A stretch of 64,000 nucleotides of DNA from Stomorhina lunata (taxonomy: Eukaryota; Arthropoda; Insecta; Diptera; Rhiniidae). Location of the stretch: assembly GCA_933228675.1 (NCBI GenBank), contig OW121741.1, positions 53,921,186 through 53,985,185 on the forward strand, read 5' to 3'. Both the position numbers and the translations under genes were made by a program. The notes below the pieces were generated by a model. It had not been told where the DNA came from. It did no database searches and saw only the letters and a program-made list of their open reading frames with translations. This document shows, one piece after another, positions 1 through 10,917 of this stretch; the stretch's first letter is position 1; every line of letters starts with the position of its first letter.

Positions 1-933
1 CTATAAATAATGAAATAATATATTTTTTTTTTTTTATAAATTAGAACGCTTTTATTTAAACTTCAAAAATTTTCATTTTTCTGAAAAATTTTGTGAGCTG
101 TGCATAAAACAGAAAAATTATATTAAAAAAAAATAAATATTTTCTTGTGTGTATTACATTAAAAAAGGAAATAAAATAAAAGCAAAACTTGGTAAGAGTG
201 AAATTTATTAAATTTGAGAGGTGTTATAATATCTTTAAACCGTTTATAGGATGTTATTCCAACAAAATTCTTTCATTAGAGAAAAGTTGGAATTCAGTTG
301 CCATATTTGGCGTTTTTCATTATATAATTCAATTTACTCATCGAATTCGCTTAATTTTCCTTGACGAATTCAACATATTGAGGCATATCTATCAAATTTT
401 GGGACAGAAGAAACAAAAATCTAATTGCCAAAACCATAATTTCCTAAATAAAAAAAAAATAATAACTTAGCGGCTTACAGTCCAGGTAACCAGCTCATTT
501 TCCATTTGGAAAATGGGCTAATTTACACAACCAAAAACTAATAAAAAAAAAAAATAATAATAATAATTAGAGTAACCAGAATTAATAAATTCCAAAATAA
601 TTCTGGTAATGTCTTAAGTGATTGACTTAAGTACTTTTAAAATTTATTATTATATTACGTTAATTCGACAATTTTTCTTTATTTTTTTTTTAAAGCTTAA
701 TTTTAATTGTTCATTTTGAAAACTTAATTATAAATAATAAACGTTAAATTTTAATTTTTAAATCATATGGTCACCCTAAATTTGTAATTTTGTTTTGTAA
801 AGAAATAAGTAGAAAACCAAAATAATAATATTTAATTTTTCTCAGTTTTTGGAGACAAATGCGTTCATAAACATCAAAGTTTTCAACTTCACTCATACAT
901 CAACACACCCATACGTATAATTTATATTATAAT
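1..933. other. AT-rich stretch without recognisable gene
   Basis: Very AT-rich DNA with poly-A/T runs. A 93-codon open frame at 189-470 lacks an ATG start and any known motif, so it is not called. Small dyads are visible near 505-530 (CATTTTCC facing GGAAAATG) and 577-608 (CCAGAATTA facing TAATTCTGG). I see no exon, promoter or RNA gene I could defend. Confidence 0.6.
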
Positions 934-1667
934 CAGAGTGTGCAAACAAACGAAACCAAACATTTGAATTTGTTTTATTTCTGTCTTTGCAGAGTATAAA
1001 ACAGAAACAAAATACAAATAATGATAATAAAGTTGACAAAATGATTTGTTTTTTTATTTGTACACGAACAAAACACGAATGCTATTTAAACTTACTCTGC
1101 TAGAAAGAAAAACAAAGAGAGCAAAACCGAAAAACTCAGAACAAAACCGTTTCGCAAACATTTGCTGAGTGATTTGATCTTTTTTTATTTAATAGCGTAT
1201 AGCAGTAGAAATCAGAAAGAGAAACAAATTTTTGTTTCTAGAAAAATTTACATATTGAAATGAGGTAAACTGTAAATTTTGTTGCTATAAATTGGGTTTT
1301 GATTTTGTTTCTTGTATTTTTCTTATTGTCTTTTCTTAAACAAAGCAAACTTCGTTAACGTCCAACTGAATGTTTTTGATACTCATTTTCACGAGTTTCT
1401 TTAATGATCGTGATATTTACCTTAGGATAATATAAAACGAATCATTCGCAAACATTTCTGAGAATGTTTTGTACTTAAATGTACGATTGGTATGGTAAAC
1501 TGAAGCAAAGAAGATGAGCACAAAGAATATTGTTTATTTTTTTGCTCTTTGATTTTCAAATGAATTTGTTTTGTTTAGTTCATGAAACAAAACGATTGAA
1601 GTAAAGCTGAATCTGTCTTTACATTCTACGAATGTTTGCAAAGGGTTTCGTTTGTTTGCACACTCTG
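934..1667. mobile_element. MITE with 24-bp perfect terminal inverted repeats
   Basis: The left end starts CAGAGTGTGCAAACAAACG (24 bp, 934-957) and the right end (1644-1667) is its exact reverse complement. The interior is AT-rich and carries scattered copies of a GCAAACATTT-like subrepeat; no coding frame is visible. CAGAG termini resemble hAT ends, but no matching 8-bp target duplication flanks the element (ATTATAAT on the left, TTTAAAAG on the right), so the superfamily is uncertain. Its right end coincides with the start of the large duplicated block, which may explain the missing duplication. Confidence 0.8.
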
Positions 1668-2125
1668 TTTAAAAGAACACGTACAAAATGAGAATTGACA
1701 TGTTACATTTGTTTATTTTTACTAAAAATAACAGTAATTATTTTTAATAAAAATGGCTTTCAAATATCTAAGATTTGTGTTTTAATATTTAAGGTAATAT
1801 GTAAAGGAAACAGACTAGCTTTAAATGTTTTGTTTTATCACAAAAACACAACGCAAAGATGGCTCAAAAGTAAATTCATGTACCTATAAATATACTATCT
1901 AATAAAAATTTATTTGAGCTCGAGGTGATGTCACTCACAGCTCCAGTCCATACAAATTATCATCTAATTAAATCTCAAATAGTATAATGTTTTAAAATAA
2001 AACTATCTTGAAGGATGATTGTGAGGAAGCATCGCTCAGTCTAGACCTTTATATAACTTTCAAATATATTCAAGAATCAATTGTATAAAGGAATTATCGG
2101 GGTCTAATCCAACCTTAGAATTTTT

Positions 2126-2593
2126 GTCATTCTTCTTCTTCTTCTGTTATCCTTGACTCCCAGTGGAGCATAGGGCCTCAACCATCCTTTTATATCGGAC
2201 TCTATTGCGAGATGTTAGGCATACATCGTTCCATGAATAGTTTGCTGCTTGTAACTCCGCATCAATTGATCTTCTCCACGTTCTAGCAGGTGCGCCAACA
2301 CGGCGGCCGCTTCCTTGTGGATTCCAACGGAGCGCTTGTCTAGCAATGCTGGTATTTGGCCTTCGGAGTGTGTGGCCTATCCACCGCCATTTCCGTTGAC
2401 ATACCTCTGTGGAAGCGGGGGTTTGGTTTGTCGTATTAAGTAGATCCTCATTTCTTATGCGATTCGGCCACCATATATTAAGAATTTGCCTTAAACATTT
2501 GTTTGTAAAGGTTTGCAGTCATTTATCGATGGCATTTGTGCGTTTCCATGTTTCGCAGCCGTAATACAGGATGGTCTTGACATTCGAGTTGTA
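2126..2593 (-). pseudogene. 3' remnant of an RTE-clade LINE (copy 1)
   Basis: Read on the minus strand this GC-richer stretch translates without interruption to the C-terminal end of an RTE-type reverse transcriptase polyprotein. Landmarks are YGCETWKRT, RKWRWIGHTLRRP, ARTWRRSIDAEL and a final LCSTGSQG followed by TAA at 2147-2149. After the stop come (GAA)n-type triplets, as expected for the short simple-repeat tail of RTE elements. Only about 145 codons remain; endonuclease and RT catalytic parts are missing, so it is a 5'-truncated dead copy. The clade assignment rests on recognising the C-terminal motif pattern. Confidence 0.75.
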
Positions 2594-2652
2594 TTTTTTT
2601 CATAAGAATATTTTTGTCATAAGAATATAAAAACCAATTGATTTTATCAACA

Positions 2653-3096
2653 CACTCAGGGAAAAAACGTGCTGATAATAAGATTTTCTGCTTGAAATCG
2701 AAACTTTTTCTGCTTGAAAGTAGAGTAAATACGAAAAATCTTATTTTGAGAATAAAATCTTAATTTTTTAAGATTCTTTGTAAGATCGCAATCTTAAAAA
2801 AAATCTAAGCACAGGATCGATAACTAAGAATGTGTTCTTATTAATTAAGATTAAATTATTAATTTTTAAGAATGCACTCTTAATTAATAAGAACATAATC
2901 TTAAATAATAAGAACGCATTCTTAATTATCGATCTTGTTCTTAGAACTTTTTCAAGATTGCGATCTTACAAACAATCTTGAAAAATAAGAGTTTATTCTT
3001 AAAATAAGATTTTTCGCATTTACTCTACTTTCAAGCAGAAAAAGTTTCGATTTCAAGCAGAAAATCTTATTATCAGCACGTTTTTTCTTATTATAA
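2653..3096. repeat. Long foldback hairpin, arms of about 200 bp (copy 1)
   Basis: The stretch from about 2664 to 2870 (AACGTGCTGATAATAAGATT onwards) recurs as a reverse complement ending near 3090, with only scattered mismatches and a very short loop. A transcript crossing it would form near-perfect double-stranded RNA of about 200 bp. The outer edge includes the left terminus of the TIR element, so the hairpin may itself be a foldback MITE. Confidence 0.8.
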
Positions 3097-3231
3097 CATT
3101 CGTATTTAAAGATAAAATAAAACACATTTTTTATTATTTTTTTCCTCTTCGAGGAATGTAATAGTATTCCTATATTTTAAAATTTATTTTAGATTATAGG
3201 TAGTTAGTAAAAAATTTTATCCTAAAAATAC

Positions 3232-4081
3232 CTTGACTTCATCTTCAGTTGGAAAAAGTGTGCATATTTCTGTCAATCGTGAGGATGAAGTGGGAGATCC
3301 TTTTTTAGAATTTGATGTACTATAATCTGGATCAGCTCATCACGATAGTTATTGTTTAAATCTTTGTGTGAAGCATAAAATTCTAGGATGTTTTTGCCAC
3401 TAACTGATTCATTCAATAATGAAGCTAAATCCTATATAAATAAACGAAAATATTTTATGTTTTGTACACATTTTAATGTATTAAGTAATTATCTAATACT
3501 TTTACCTTGTCAAACACTTTTTTGTTAACATCCACATTTACAGAGACGATAGAGTGGAAGTTACATCCGCACATTTTTGTAGCCACTGACCTACCTTCGA
3601 CGGCATCGAAAGTGTATCTTCATCAATTTCAAACTAAAGGACAAAACTATTAGTGGTTTAATTTACTTTCTAAATAAAATATTAAAACCTGTTTCTTTTT
3701 CCAGACAAATAATTTTTCACCAAACTCCATCCGAAGTCCTAAGGGTGGAATGGCTTCCTTTACATCATCTGCTTTCATATACTGCAGACTTCTAAAAGTT
3801 ACATTTGAGCCTGAAATAAATTAAATCAATATAATTTTTTATAAAGAAATTTACTTATGTATTTATAAATATGATTAAAAACTTACGCTGCAGTACGGAA
3901 AAAAGCATTCCAGATCGAATTCTTTCAAAAAAATTTTCAGCAACGAGTCATCGTCCGAGAAATCTGATGAAATTTCTTGTGAAGGGCAGTTCAATTCATA
4001 CTCCCCATCACATACCGGAACTAAATTGCATTCTATTGAAATATTTAAAAGGATCACTTCATCCGGATTAAGGTTTTCCAT
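3232..4081 (-). pseudogene. SAM-like domain gene fragment with introns (copy 1)
   Basis: Minus strand. A first exon opens with ATG at 4081 (MENLNPDEVILLN), is acidic (SSDFSDDD), and ends at a GTAAGT donor near 3886. A second exon-like stretch (3810-3689) is bounded by TTTCAG and a GT donor. It encodes SLQYMKADDVKEAIPPLG and FGEKLFVWKKKQ, a pattern like the C-terminal half of a SAM-type helical bundle. Two more exon-like stretches follow (3633-3506 and 3431-3232, the latter with ILEFYASHKDLNNNYRDEL). Reading phase does not carry from the first to the second exon and later stops appear, so it looks broken. It sits inside the TIR element and may be its cargo or its decayed gene. Function unknown. 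Confidence 0.4.
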
Positions 4082-4392
4082 TTATATTTCTTATTAAATT
4101 TATATTTTTTTTTATCAAAAAATTAGTTTTTCACTTTTTCGCAACTACTTTGGTCGGCGTATTACAATTTATGACAAAATACTGAGAAATTTCCCTTAAA
4201 CAAGCACACAAATCTACAAAATCAAGAATACGATCTTAAGATTAGAACTTACAATCTTCAAAATAAGAATAAAATCTTGAAATCAAGATCACAATCTTGA
4301 AATAAAGAATACGATCTAAAATTAAGATTTAAAATCTTATAATAAGATTAAAATCTTAAAAGCAAACAAATTACATGTTTATTTTTAGATTG

Positions 4393-4396
4393 TATT
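4393..4396. other. Left target-site duplication TATT of the Errantivirus
   Basis: TATT precedes the 5' LTR and recurs at 13502-13505 after the 3' LTR. The second copy of the block shows the unoccupied site (TTGTATTCTCATAAA at 27744-27758), so the four bases are confirmed as the duplicated target. Confidence 0.95.
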
Positions 4397-4747
4397 AGTT
4401 AGCAGGTGTCAGCTAACTTTGCCTACATGCGCATCCGTTACTCGCATGCGCATCCGCTCTAAATAACTTTCAGCAACGTAAGCGTCTGCTTTAATAATTT
4501 AATATAATTCCAAAGAATAAGAACATTATGCAAATTATTATTATCAACATGAATTGTGCAACAATAGCGATGACGACAGCATAAAATGCGGCGACAGCAA
4601 TGATACTAACATTAAGGTATTGTTAAGAATTATTTTACTTAAGACTGGCAGTACGTAATTGTAACTCAAATAAAAAAGACTGGCATAGCCGGTAATAAAA
4701 TTAATAAACAACCAAATAAAACAAATAAAGTATTTCATTTGTTAACT
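4397..4747 (+). repeat. Errantivirus 5' LTR
   Basis: 351 bp, AGTTAGCAGG...TTTGTTAACT. It matches 13151-13501 base for base as far as I can read. A tandem GCATGCGCATCCG motif lies near its left end. Promoter and polyadenylation signals are expected here by family but were not individually mapped. Confidence 0.95.
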
Positions 4748-4764
4748 GGCGCCCAACGTGGGGC
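4747..4764 (+). promoter_or_regulatory. Primer-binding site, tRNA-Lys type
   Basis: TGGCGCCCAACGTGGGGC directly follows the LTR and overlaps its last T. This 18-mer is the classic complement of the 3' end of tRNA-Lys(1,2) used by gypsy-type elements to start minus-strand DNA synthesis. Confidence 0.9.
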
Positions 4765-4812
4765 CACAAAAAATTGTTTAAAAAAAGTGGCCGTACCGCG
4801 AACCTAAACAAA

Positions 4813-5460
4813 AATAATTTTCGTACGAAAATAAAAGTAAATTATGAACAAAAACTCCTTGCATTGTGAGCCTAAAATAATTTTCGTATGAAAATAAAAG
4901 TAAATTATGAACAAAAACTCCTTGCATTGTAAGCCTAAAATAATTTTCGTGTGAAAATAAAAATCCTGATTTAAAAGAATTTCCGTACGGGAATAAAATA
5001 AATTCTGAACGAAAGATTGTAAACTTAAAGAATTTTCGTATGAAAATAGGAATAAACTGTGAACTCAAAAATTTTGTGCTGTTAACTAAAAAGAATTTTC
5101 ATATGAAAATAAATTGTGAACTTGAAAAAAACCTTGTATTGTGAACTTATAAGAATTTCCGTATGGGAATAAAATAAATTCTGAACGAAAGATTGTAAAC
5201 TTAAAGAATTTTCGTATGAAAATAGGAATAAACTGTGAACTCAAAAATTTTGTGCTGTTAACTAAAAAGAATTTTCATATGAAAATAAATTGTGAGCTTG
5301 AAAAAAACCTTGTATTGTGAACTTATAAGAATTTCCGTATGGGAATAAAATAAATTCTGAACGAAGGATTGTTAACTTAAAGAATTTTCGTATGAAAATA
5401 TAAATAAACTGACTCAACAATTCTTGTGCTGTTAACTAAAAAGCATTTTCGTATGGAAAT
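4813..5460 (+). promoter_or_regulatory. Twelve palindromic repeats in the Errantivirus leader
   Basis: A motif close to AATTTTCGTATGAAAATAA, a near-perfect dyad (ATTTTCATATGAAAAT in its symmetric form), recurs near 4814, 4876, 4940, 4978, 5031, 5091, 5150, 5205, 5268, 5328, 5383 and 5441. Copies from 4978 onward form a higher-order period of about 170-180 bp with three variants (TTCCGTAYGGGAA, TTTTCGTATGAAAA, TTTTCATATGAAAA). In Drosophila gypsy this untranslated region holds the twelve-site Su(Hw) insulator. The motif here is not a clean TGCATAC Su(Hw) site, so an insulator role is inference from position, number and spacing. Confidence 0.65.
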
Positions 5461-7909
5461 AATATTTCAAATAAAGAACTTTAATTAAAAGAATAACCAC
5501 TAAACAAAATATTGTCTAATAATATCTTATCTGTCTGCCAAATCAACAACTCGAGGGAGCTGAAGCAACTACTAGTACAACTGAATACAACAATGGCAGA
5601 GATCCTGCTACTATTTGTGTAAGCTAGTTTTAAGTTAATTTCAGTTTAAATATTAAGCTACTTTTTTCCTAATAAAACCAATATTTTTTACTTACTTAAA
5701 TTCAAAAATTAAAGAGTAATCGAGAGTAAATCATTTAATTGAATAATTACGTAAAATACAATTCCTAAAAATGGAACCTCAAGTCCTGCAAGCGTTGTTG
5801 GACGCCGCTGTTAGGGCGGCAACAGAACAAACGAAACGGGACTTCCAACATAAAATCGACGACTTAACTAACAGACTAACGCTGATGGAAAACCCATCAC
5901 ATGTAGAGGACTTTCAGGAGGTGAGAATAGAAGCCGGTAGAACTTGCGATGAGTCTTTGGACCTCGTGAAGTCACTGCCCGAATTCTCTGGGGACCAGGC
6001 ACGGTATGTGTCCTGGAGGCAAGCCGCTCATACGGCTTACAAAATTTTTGAAAACCACGCTGGTAGTTCAAAACACTATCAAGCAGTGGCAATAATTAGG
6101 AACAAAATTGTGGGGTCAGCGGACACAATCCTTTCATCGTTTAACACTTGTCTTAATTTCCAGGCGATAATTGCCAGACTCGATTTCACATACGCGGACA
6201 AACGTCCCGTCTATTTAATCGAGCAAGAAATGTCAACAATGCGACAAGGACAATTGTCGATTATCGAGTTTTACGATGAAGTGGAAAAGAAGCTCACATT
6301 ATTAATAAACAAGACTATATGCGATAAATACCCCATCCCAGACACCTCTGTGATTTTATCTAATTTAGGGAAGTCCAATTATTTCACAACGCTGGATCTT
6401 AAATCCGGGTTTCACCAGATTAAATTGGCTGAAAAGGATCGTGAGAAAACTGCCTTTTCTGTCAATAATGGTAAATACGAATTTTGTCGTTTACCATTCG
6501 GGCTGAAAAACGCCCCAGGAATTTTTCAGCGGGCTATAGATGATATCTTAAGAGACCAAATAGGAAAATGCTGCCATGTTTATATTGACGATGTAATCAT
6601 CTTTTCCAAGACTAAGGAAGAACACTTGAAAGATATTGACACAATTTTATCAAAACTATTTGAGGCAGGAATGCGCGTCTCAGCGGAAAAATCTAAATTT
6701 TTTAGATTAGAAGTGGAATTTTTGGGTTTTATCGTGTCAGGTGACGGAATTAAAACCTGTCCTGAAAAAATAAAAGATATCATTAATTACGAGGTGCCAA
6801 AAACCCTTAGAGGTCTGAGGTCATTTCTGGGTCTAGCGGGATACTACAGACGCTTTGTAAAAGATTACGCGAAGATTGTTAAACCTCTAACGAAATTTCT
6901 GAGGGGGGACAACGGACATATAGGATCAAACCGCTCAAAAAATATAAAGGTAGAATTAGATGATGAAGCATACTTAGCATTCGAAAAAGTTAAGAAAATT
7001 CTTGCTTCCGAGGATGTTCTCCTTCTTTACCCAGATTATGAAAAACCGTTCGATTTAACAACGGACGCTTCTTCACACGCAATTGGTGCAGTACTATCGC
7101 AGAATGGACGACCAATTACGATGATATCAAGAACACTGTCCAAAGCTGAAGAAAATTACGCCACGAATGAGCGGGAGTTACTAGCCATAGTATGGTCATT
7201 GCAAAAACTACGTAGTTATTTGTATGGAACTAATCGTCTAAATATTTTTACAGACCACCAGCCACTAACCTTCGCTATATCTGATAAGAACCCAAACGCG
7301 AAAATCAAGAGGTGGAGAGCGTTTGTGGAAGAATTTTCACCTAAATTTTTCTACAAACCAGGAAAAGAGAACTATGTTGCGGATGCCTTAACTAGACAAC
7401 ATTTGAATATGTTGGAGGAATCTGCCGACTCAGACGATGTTACTGCGCATAGTGAAAATTCGCTAACAAAAGCCATACCCCCCGTACAAAATCCACTTAA
7501 TTGTTTTAAAAACCAAATAATACTCTGTAAAGGTAGTAAAACCGAAAAGGAAAGTAAGATACTTTTTAAATCCAGAATTAGGCACACAGTCACGTATGTG
7601 AACTTTAATGACCTTTTGGAGGTACTTAAGCAGGTAGTCAACCCCAATATCGTTAATGCGTTGTACTGCGAGTTACCAATTCTAGCAGAAGTCCAAGACA
7701 AGTTGCTAACGGCATTCCCCTCGGTTAAATTCCGCTTTACGAATAAAATTGTAATAGATGTCTTTAATCGAGACGATCAAACAGAAATCGCAGTAGCCGA
7801 ACACAATAGAGCCCATCGTAATGCTCGAGAAAATGAGCAACAAATTCTAAAGGACTACTTCTTTCCTGAACTAAGACAAAAACTGAAGGAAATAATATCC
7901 ACGTGCAAG

Positions 7910-10900
7910 ATTTATTTTATTTTTTATTTATTTATTTATTTATTTATTGTCTATGGAGTTAATTCCTTGCAGACATTTACAAAAATTTAGATACATATAA
8001 ACAACACTTTACAACATATTCAGCAAGTACTATGAATTTAAATGATTTAAAATATTTTGTTTTATAAGATTAAAATTTAAAGAAAAGTCAATAAAACTAT
8101 AAAACTGATTAAACGTGTTACACATCCTTCTAAGTGGATCAGCATCAGCATAGTTTTGTCTTAAAAATGTCAGCGACAATGGGATAAAATTTCGGGTAGG
8201 GCGTTGTGGAACATTGAAAAGAATTTCATTTATCAAAAAACCAGAACATGTGACACCATTAAAGACATTTAGAGTAAATGAAATATTTAGCATGGTTCTG
8301 CGGCTTGCTAGTGTTGGAAGCTTAATAAGAGCTAGACGAGCAGGATATGGTGGTAAATTACGGGGGTCGAAACGTAATCCCCGGAGGCAAAAAAGAAGAA
8401 ATTGTTTTTGCACCGACTCAATAGAATTTGAATGAATTCGATAAATTGGATCCCAAATTATCGAGCCATATTCAAGAATAGGCCGCACGAGAGACATATA
8501 TAAAGTTTTAGCAATGTATGGATCATTAAATTCCTTTGACCATCGTTTTATGTAGCCAAGCACGCCCCTGGCTTTATTTATTATTAAAGTTATATGCGGT
8601 GTAAAGGTTAATTTAGGGTCATACAGTATTCCCAAATCCATAAAATTTTCAACAAAATCGAGTTTATGATTTCCTAAGCAATAATCAACAATTATTGGAT
8701 TACTTCTTGCAAAGCGCATTACTTTACATTTTTTTAAATTAAGTTCCATTAGATTCTTGGTACACCAATTATAAAATGAGTCCAAATCTTTTTGAAGATG
8801 TTGATGGTCTGATAATTGATCGTAACTTAAAAACAATTTCACGTCGTCAGCGTACAGTAAAATATGTGAAGACTTTATTACATCGGGCATGTCATTAATG
8901 AAAAGTAAAAATAGCAGCGGTCCAAGGTGACTACCCTGCGGTACTCCAGATGATACTTTTATATTTTTGGAAATACAGTTACCAAAAATCACGTTTTGAG
9001 ACCTGTCTGATAAATATGAGCATATCCAATTTATTAAGAGTTTTGAGAATCCCATCGAGTGCAGTTTTCTAATAAGGAGTTTATGGTTTACTTTATCAAA
9101 TGCCTTGCTAAAGTCGGTGTAAATGACATCAGTTTGTTTTCCCAGAAAGAAGCCACGAAACACAGCACAAGTGAATTGCAAAAGATTGGTAGTTGTGGAA
9201 CAACCTTTTTGAAATCCATGCTGGTACGGAGATATTAAGTTCGATACTTGATAACTTAAGTTATCAGTAATTAATTTTTCAAAAAGTTTTGGTATTGTAC
9301 TAAGTTTTGCGATTCCACGATAATTTTCGACGTCTTCTCTATTACCCGATTTGAATAAAGGGACAATATACGATTTCTTCCAAATATTCGGTAAATATCC
9401 ATTTTTAATTGAAATATTAAACAGAAGTGTTAATGGAATACATAAGGCATCGGAGCATTTCACTAATATACTGCTGGGAACTTTGTCGGGTCCATGGGTA
9501 TAAGAGAATTTAAGTTTTTTTAAGCCATTTGAAACAGTTTCTAAATCCAAGTATGGTATTGATATATTATGATTTTCCATCAATAAATGTGGATAATCAA
9601 TAGAAGAATCATAAGATGCACAAGAATACGTAGACGCAAAAAAATCAGCAAACATGTTACATATAATTGTATCTTCACTGGATTCAGCTTGTTTAAATTT
9701 CATAGAGGCGGGATAACCAGTAGATTTTTTCTTAGAGTTAATGAATTTATAAAAAGATTTAGGATCATGCTTCAAATTGTTTTTAATTTTGCTTAAATAA
9801 CGCTTATAACACAAATTATTTAAACAGGTGTAAAATGCTCTATCTGTAGAATATTTAAGATAGTCGGCGGATGATCCAGATCGCTTAAATTTCTTATAAG
9901 ATTTATTCTTTTTGTTTTTCGCTTGAATTAATTGTCTTGTGTTCCAGGGTGGTCCAGCTAAAGGTTTGAGTATTTGTTTTGGAATACACAAATCCATATA
10001 CGAATATATTTTGTTGTAAAAAATTTCAAATAATTGGTGAAAAGAAGCTGTAGAATTTGATGCAGTTGCTAATAAATCAATCCAGTCTGTATCTTCAATA
10101 AGTTGGTTTAACAAATTATAGTTGGTTTTGCTAAATACAAACGATCTTTCAGCTGTGGTAGTTATCAGCAAACCTTGATCTGTTGGAATCGATATTGTTA
10201 TTTCCAAACTAGGATGGTATCGATCTTCAGGGAGAGTAATTGGAGGAGAACGTTTTAGAAAGCAATCATCTCTGTCATTTACAAAAATAAGATCTAAAAT
10301 TTTCGAGAAATCATTCAGTATACCATTTATTTGGAAAAGACCCATATCATGCAATATGTTAAAAAAGTTCACAAAATTCTCATTTAGTTGGGTTTGAACG
10401 AAATATTTCTCATCTGGCAGATAATTCCAAGTTATTGAAGGCATATTAAAGTCACCCGTGATTATAAGGGAGTCATTTTCATGAACAAATCGAGCAAGAG
10501 ATCTGATTGCTTCGGCATGCTGCATGTATAAAGAGTACGGGGAAGATGGAGGAATATACGAACACGTTACTATTATTCTTTTGTGCTTCAGTTTTATTAT
10601 TACAGCAATAAATTCAATGCTAGCAAATGAGTTAGTTTCTAGAAGTTTGGAGGATAAATTACTGGAAACCGCTATTAAAACTCCGCCACCATAGGTACAC
10701 CGATCACGACGGAAAATGTTGTAATTGCTGCATAAGATTTCAGTATTAAGAAATGTATCGTTAAGCCATGTTTCAGTAAATACGATAATCTGGTAATCAA
10801 GGTTAAAACTATTTTTATATAAATTCGACAGTTTTGTACGTAAGCCACGAACGTTTTGATAACAAAGAGAAATCGAACGCACAGAGATGTTGACTAGTTT

Positions 10901-10917
10901 TTTGAGTTAATCTGCTC
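7910..10917 (-). mobile_element. Non-LTR retrotransposon (jockey/CR1-like) inserted in the integrase
   Basis: Minus-strand LINE of about 3.0 kb. Its 3' end shows on the plus strand as a (TTTA)n run at 7913-7947, that is a (TAAA)n tail. The 5' end falls right at the start of the endonuclease-RT frame with no ORF1, so it is probably 5'-truncated. Errantivirus coding sequence is contiguous across the insertion, with at most ATT repeated at both sides. Clade placement by eye is tentative. Confidence 0.85.
8030..10906 (-). CDS. LINE ORF2: AP-endonuclease plus reverse transcriptase
   Basis: An intact frame of about 958 codons runs from the stop before 10906 to 8030; no ATG lies near its start (a GTG is at 10882), as expected if the 5' end is truncated. 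Counting residues from 10882, the N-terminal third is an exonuclease-endonuclease-phosphatase domain with YQNVRGLRTK (8-17), TETWL (about 36), GGGVLIA, GDFNMP (about 140) and a histidine motif DRYHPSL. The RT follows, with DFSKAFDKVNH, GVPQGSHLGPLLF and catalytic YADD at about residue 677. The C-terminal part holds an RPILEYGSIIWDP block typical of LINE ORF2. No RNase H domain is evident. The enzyme nicks target DNA and primes reverse transcription from it. The uninterrupted frame suggests a young insertion. Confidence 0.9.
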   Translation of the reverse strand, partial: LKKLVNISVRSISLCYQNVRGLRTKLSNLYKNSFNLDYQIIVFTETWLNDTFLNTEILCSNYNIFRRDRCTYGGGVLIAVSSNLSSKLLETNSFASIEFIAVIIKLKHKRIIVTCSYIPPSSPYSLYMQHAEAIRSLARFVHENDSLIITGDFNMPSITWNYLPDEKYFVQTQLNENFVNFFNILHDMGLFQINGILNDFSKILDLIFVNDRDDCFLKRSPPITLPEDRYHPSLEITISIPTDQGLLITTTAERSFVFSKTNYNLLNQLIEDTDWIDLLATASNSTASFHQLFEIFYNKIYSYMDLCIPKQILKPLAGPPWNTRQLIQAKNKKNKSYKKFKRSGSSADYLKYSTDRAFYTCLNNLCYKRYLSKIKNNLKHDPKSFYKFINSKKKSTGYPASMKFKQAESSEDTIICNMFADFFASTYSCASYDSSIDYPHLLMENHNISIPYLDLETVSNGLKKLKFSYTHGPDKVPSSILVKCSDALCIPLTLLFNISIKNGYLPNIWKKSYIVPLFKSGNREDVENYRGIAKLSTIPKLFEKLITDNLSYQVSNLISPYQHGFQKGCSTTTNLLQFTCAVFRGFFLGKQTDVIYTDFSKAFDKVNHKLLIRKLHSMGFSKLLINWICSYLSDRSQNVIFGNCISKNIKVSSGVPQGSHLGPLLFLLFINDMPDVIKSSHILLYADDVKLFLSYDQLSDHQHLQKDLDSFYNWCTKNLMELNLKKCKVMRFARSNPIIVDYCLGNHKLDFVENFMDLGILYDPKLTFTPHITLIINKARGVLGYIKRWSKEFNDPYIAKTLYMSLVRPILEYGSIIWDPIYRIHSNSIESVQKQFLLFCLRGLRFDPRNLPPYPARLALIKLPTLASRRTMLNISFTLNVFNGVTCSGFLINEILFNVPQRPTRNFIPLSLTFLRQNYADADPLRRMCNTFNQFYSFIDFSLNFNLIKQNILNHLNS

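Noticed and set aside
189..470. 93-codon open frame
   Set aside because: No ATG at its start, AT-rich composition and no recognisable motif.
4544..4738. 64-codon minus-strand frame, identical at 13298-13492
   Set aside because: Lies inside the two LTRs, so the duplication is explained; no evidence for coding.
4778..5068. Minus-strand 96-codon frame in the Errantivirus leader with internal peptide repeats
   Set aside because: The peptide repeat simply reflects the palindromic DNA array; antisense and without motif.
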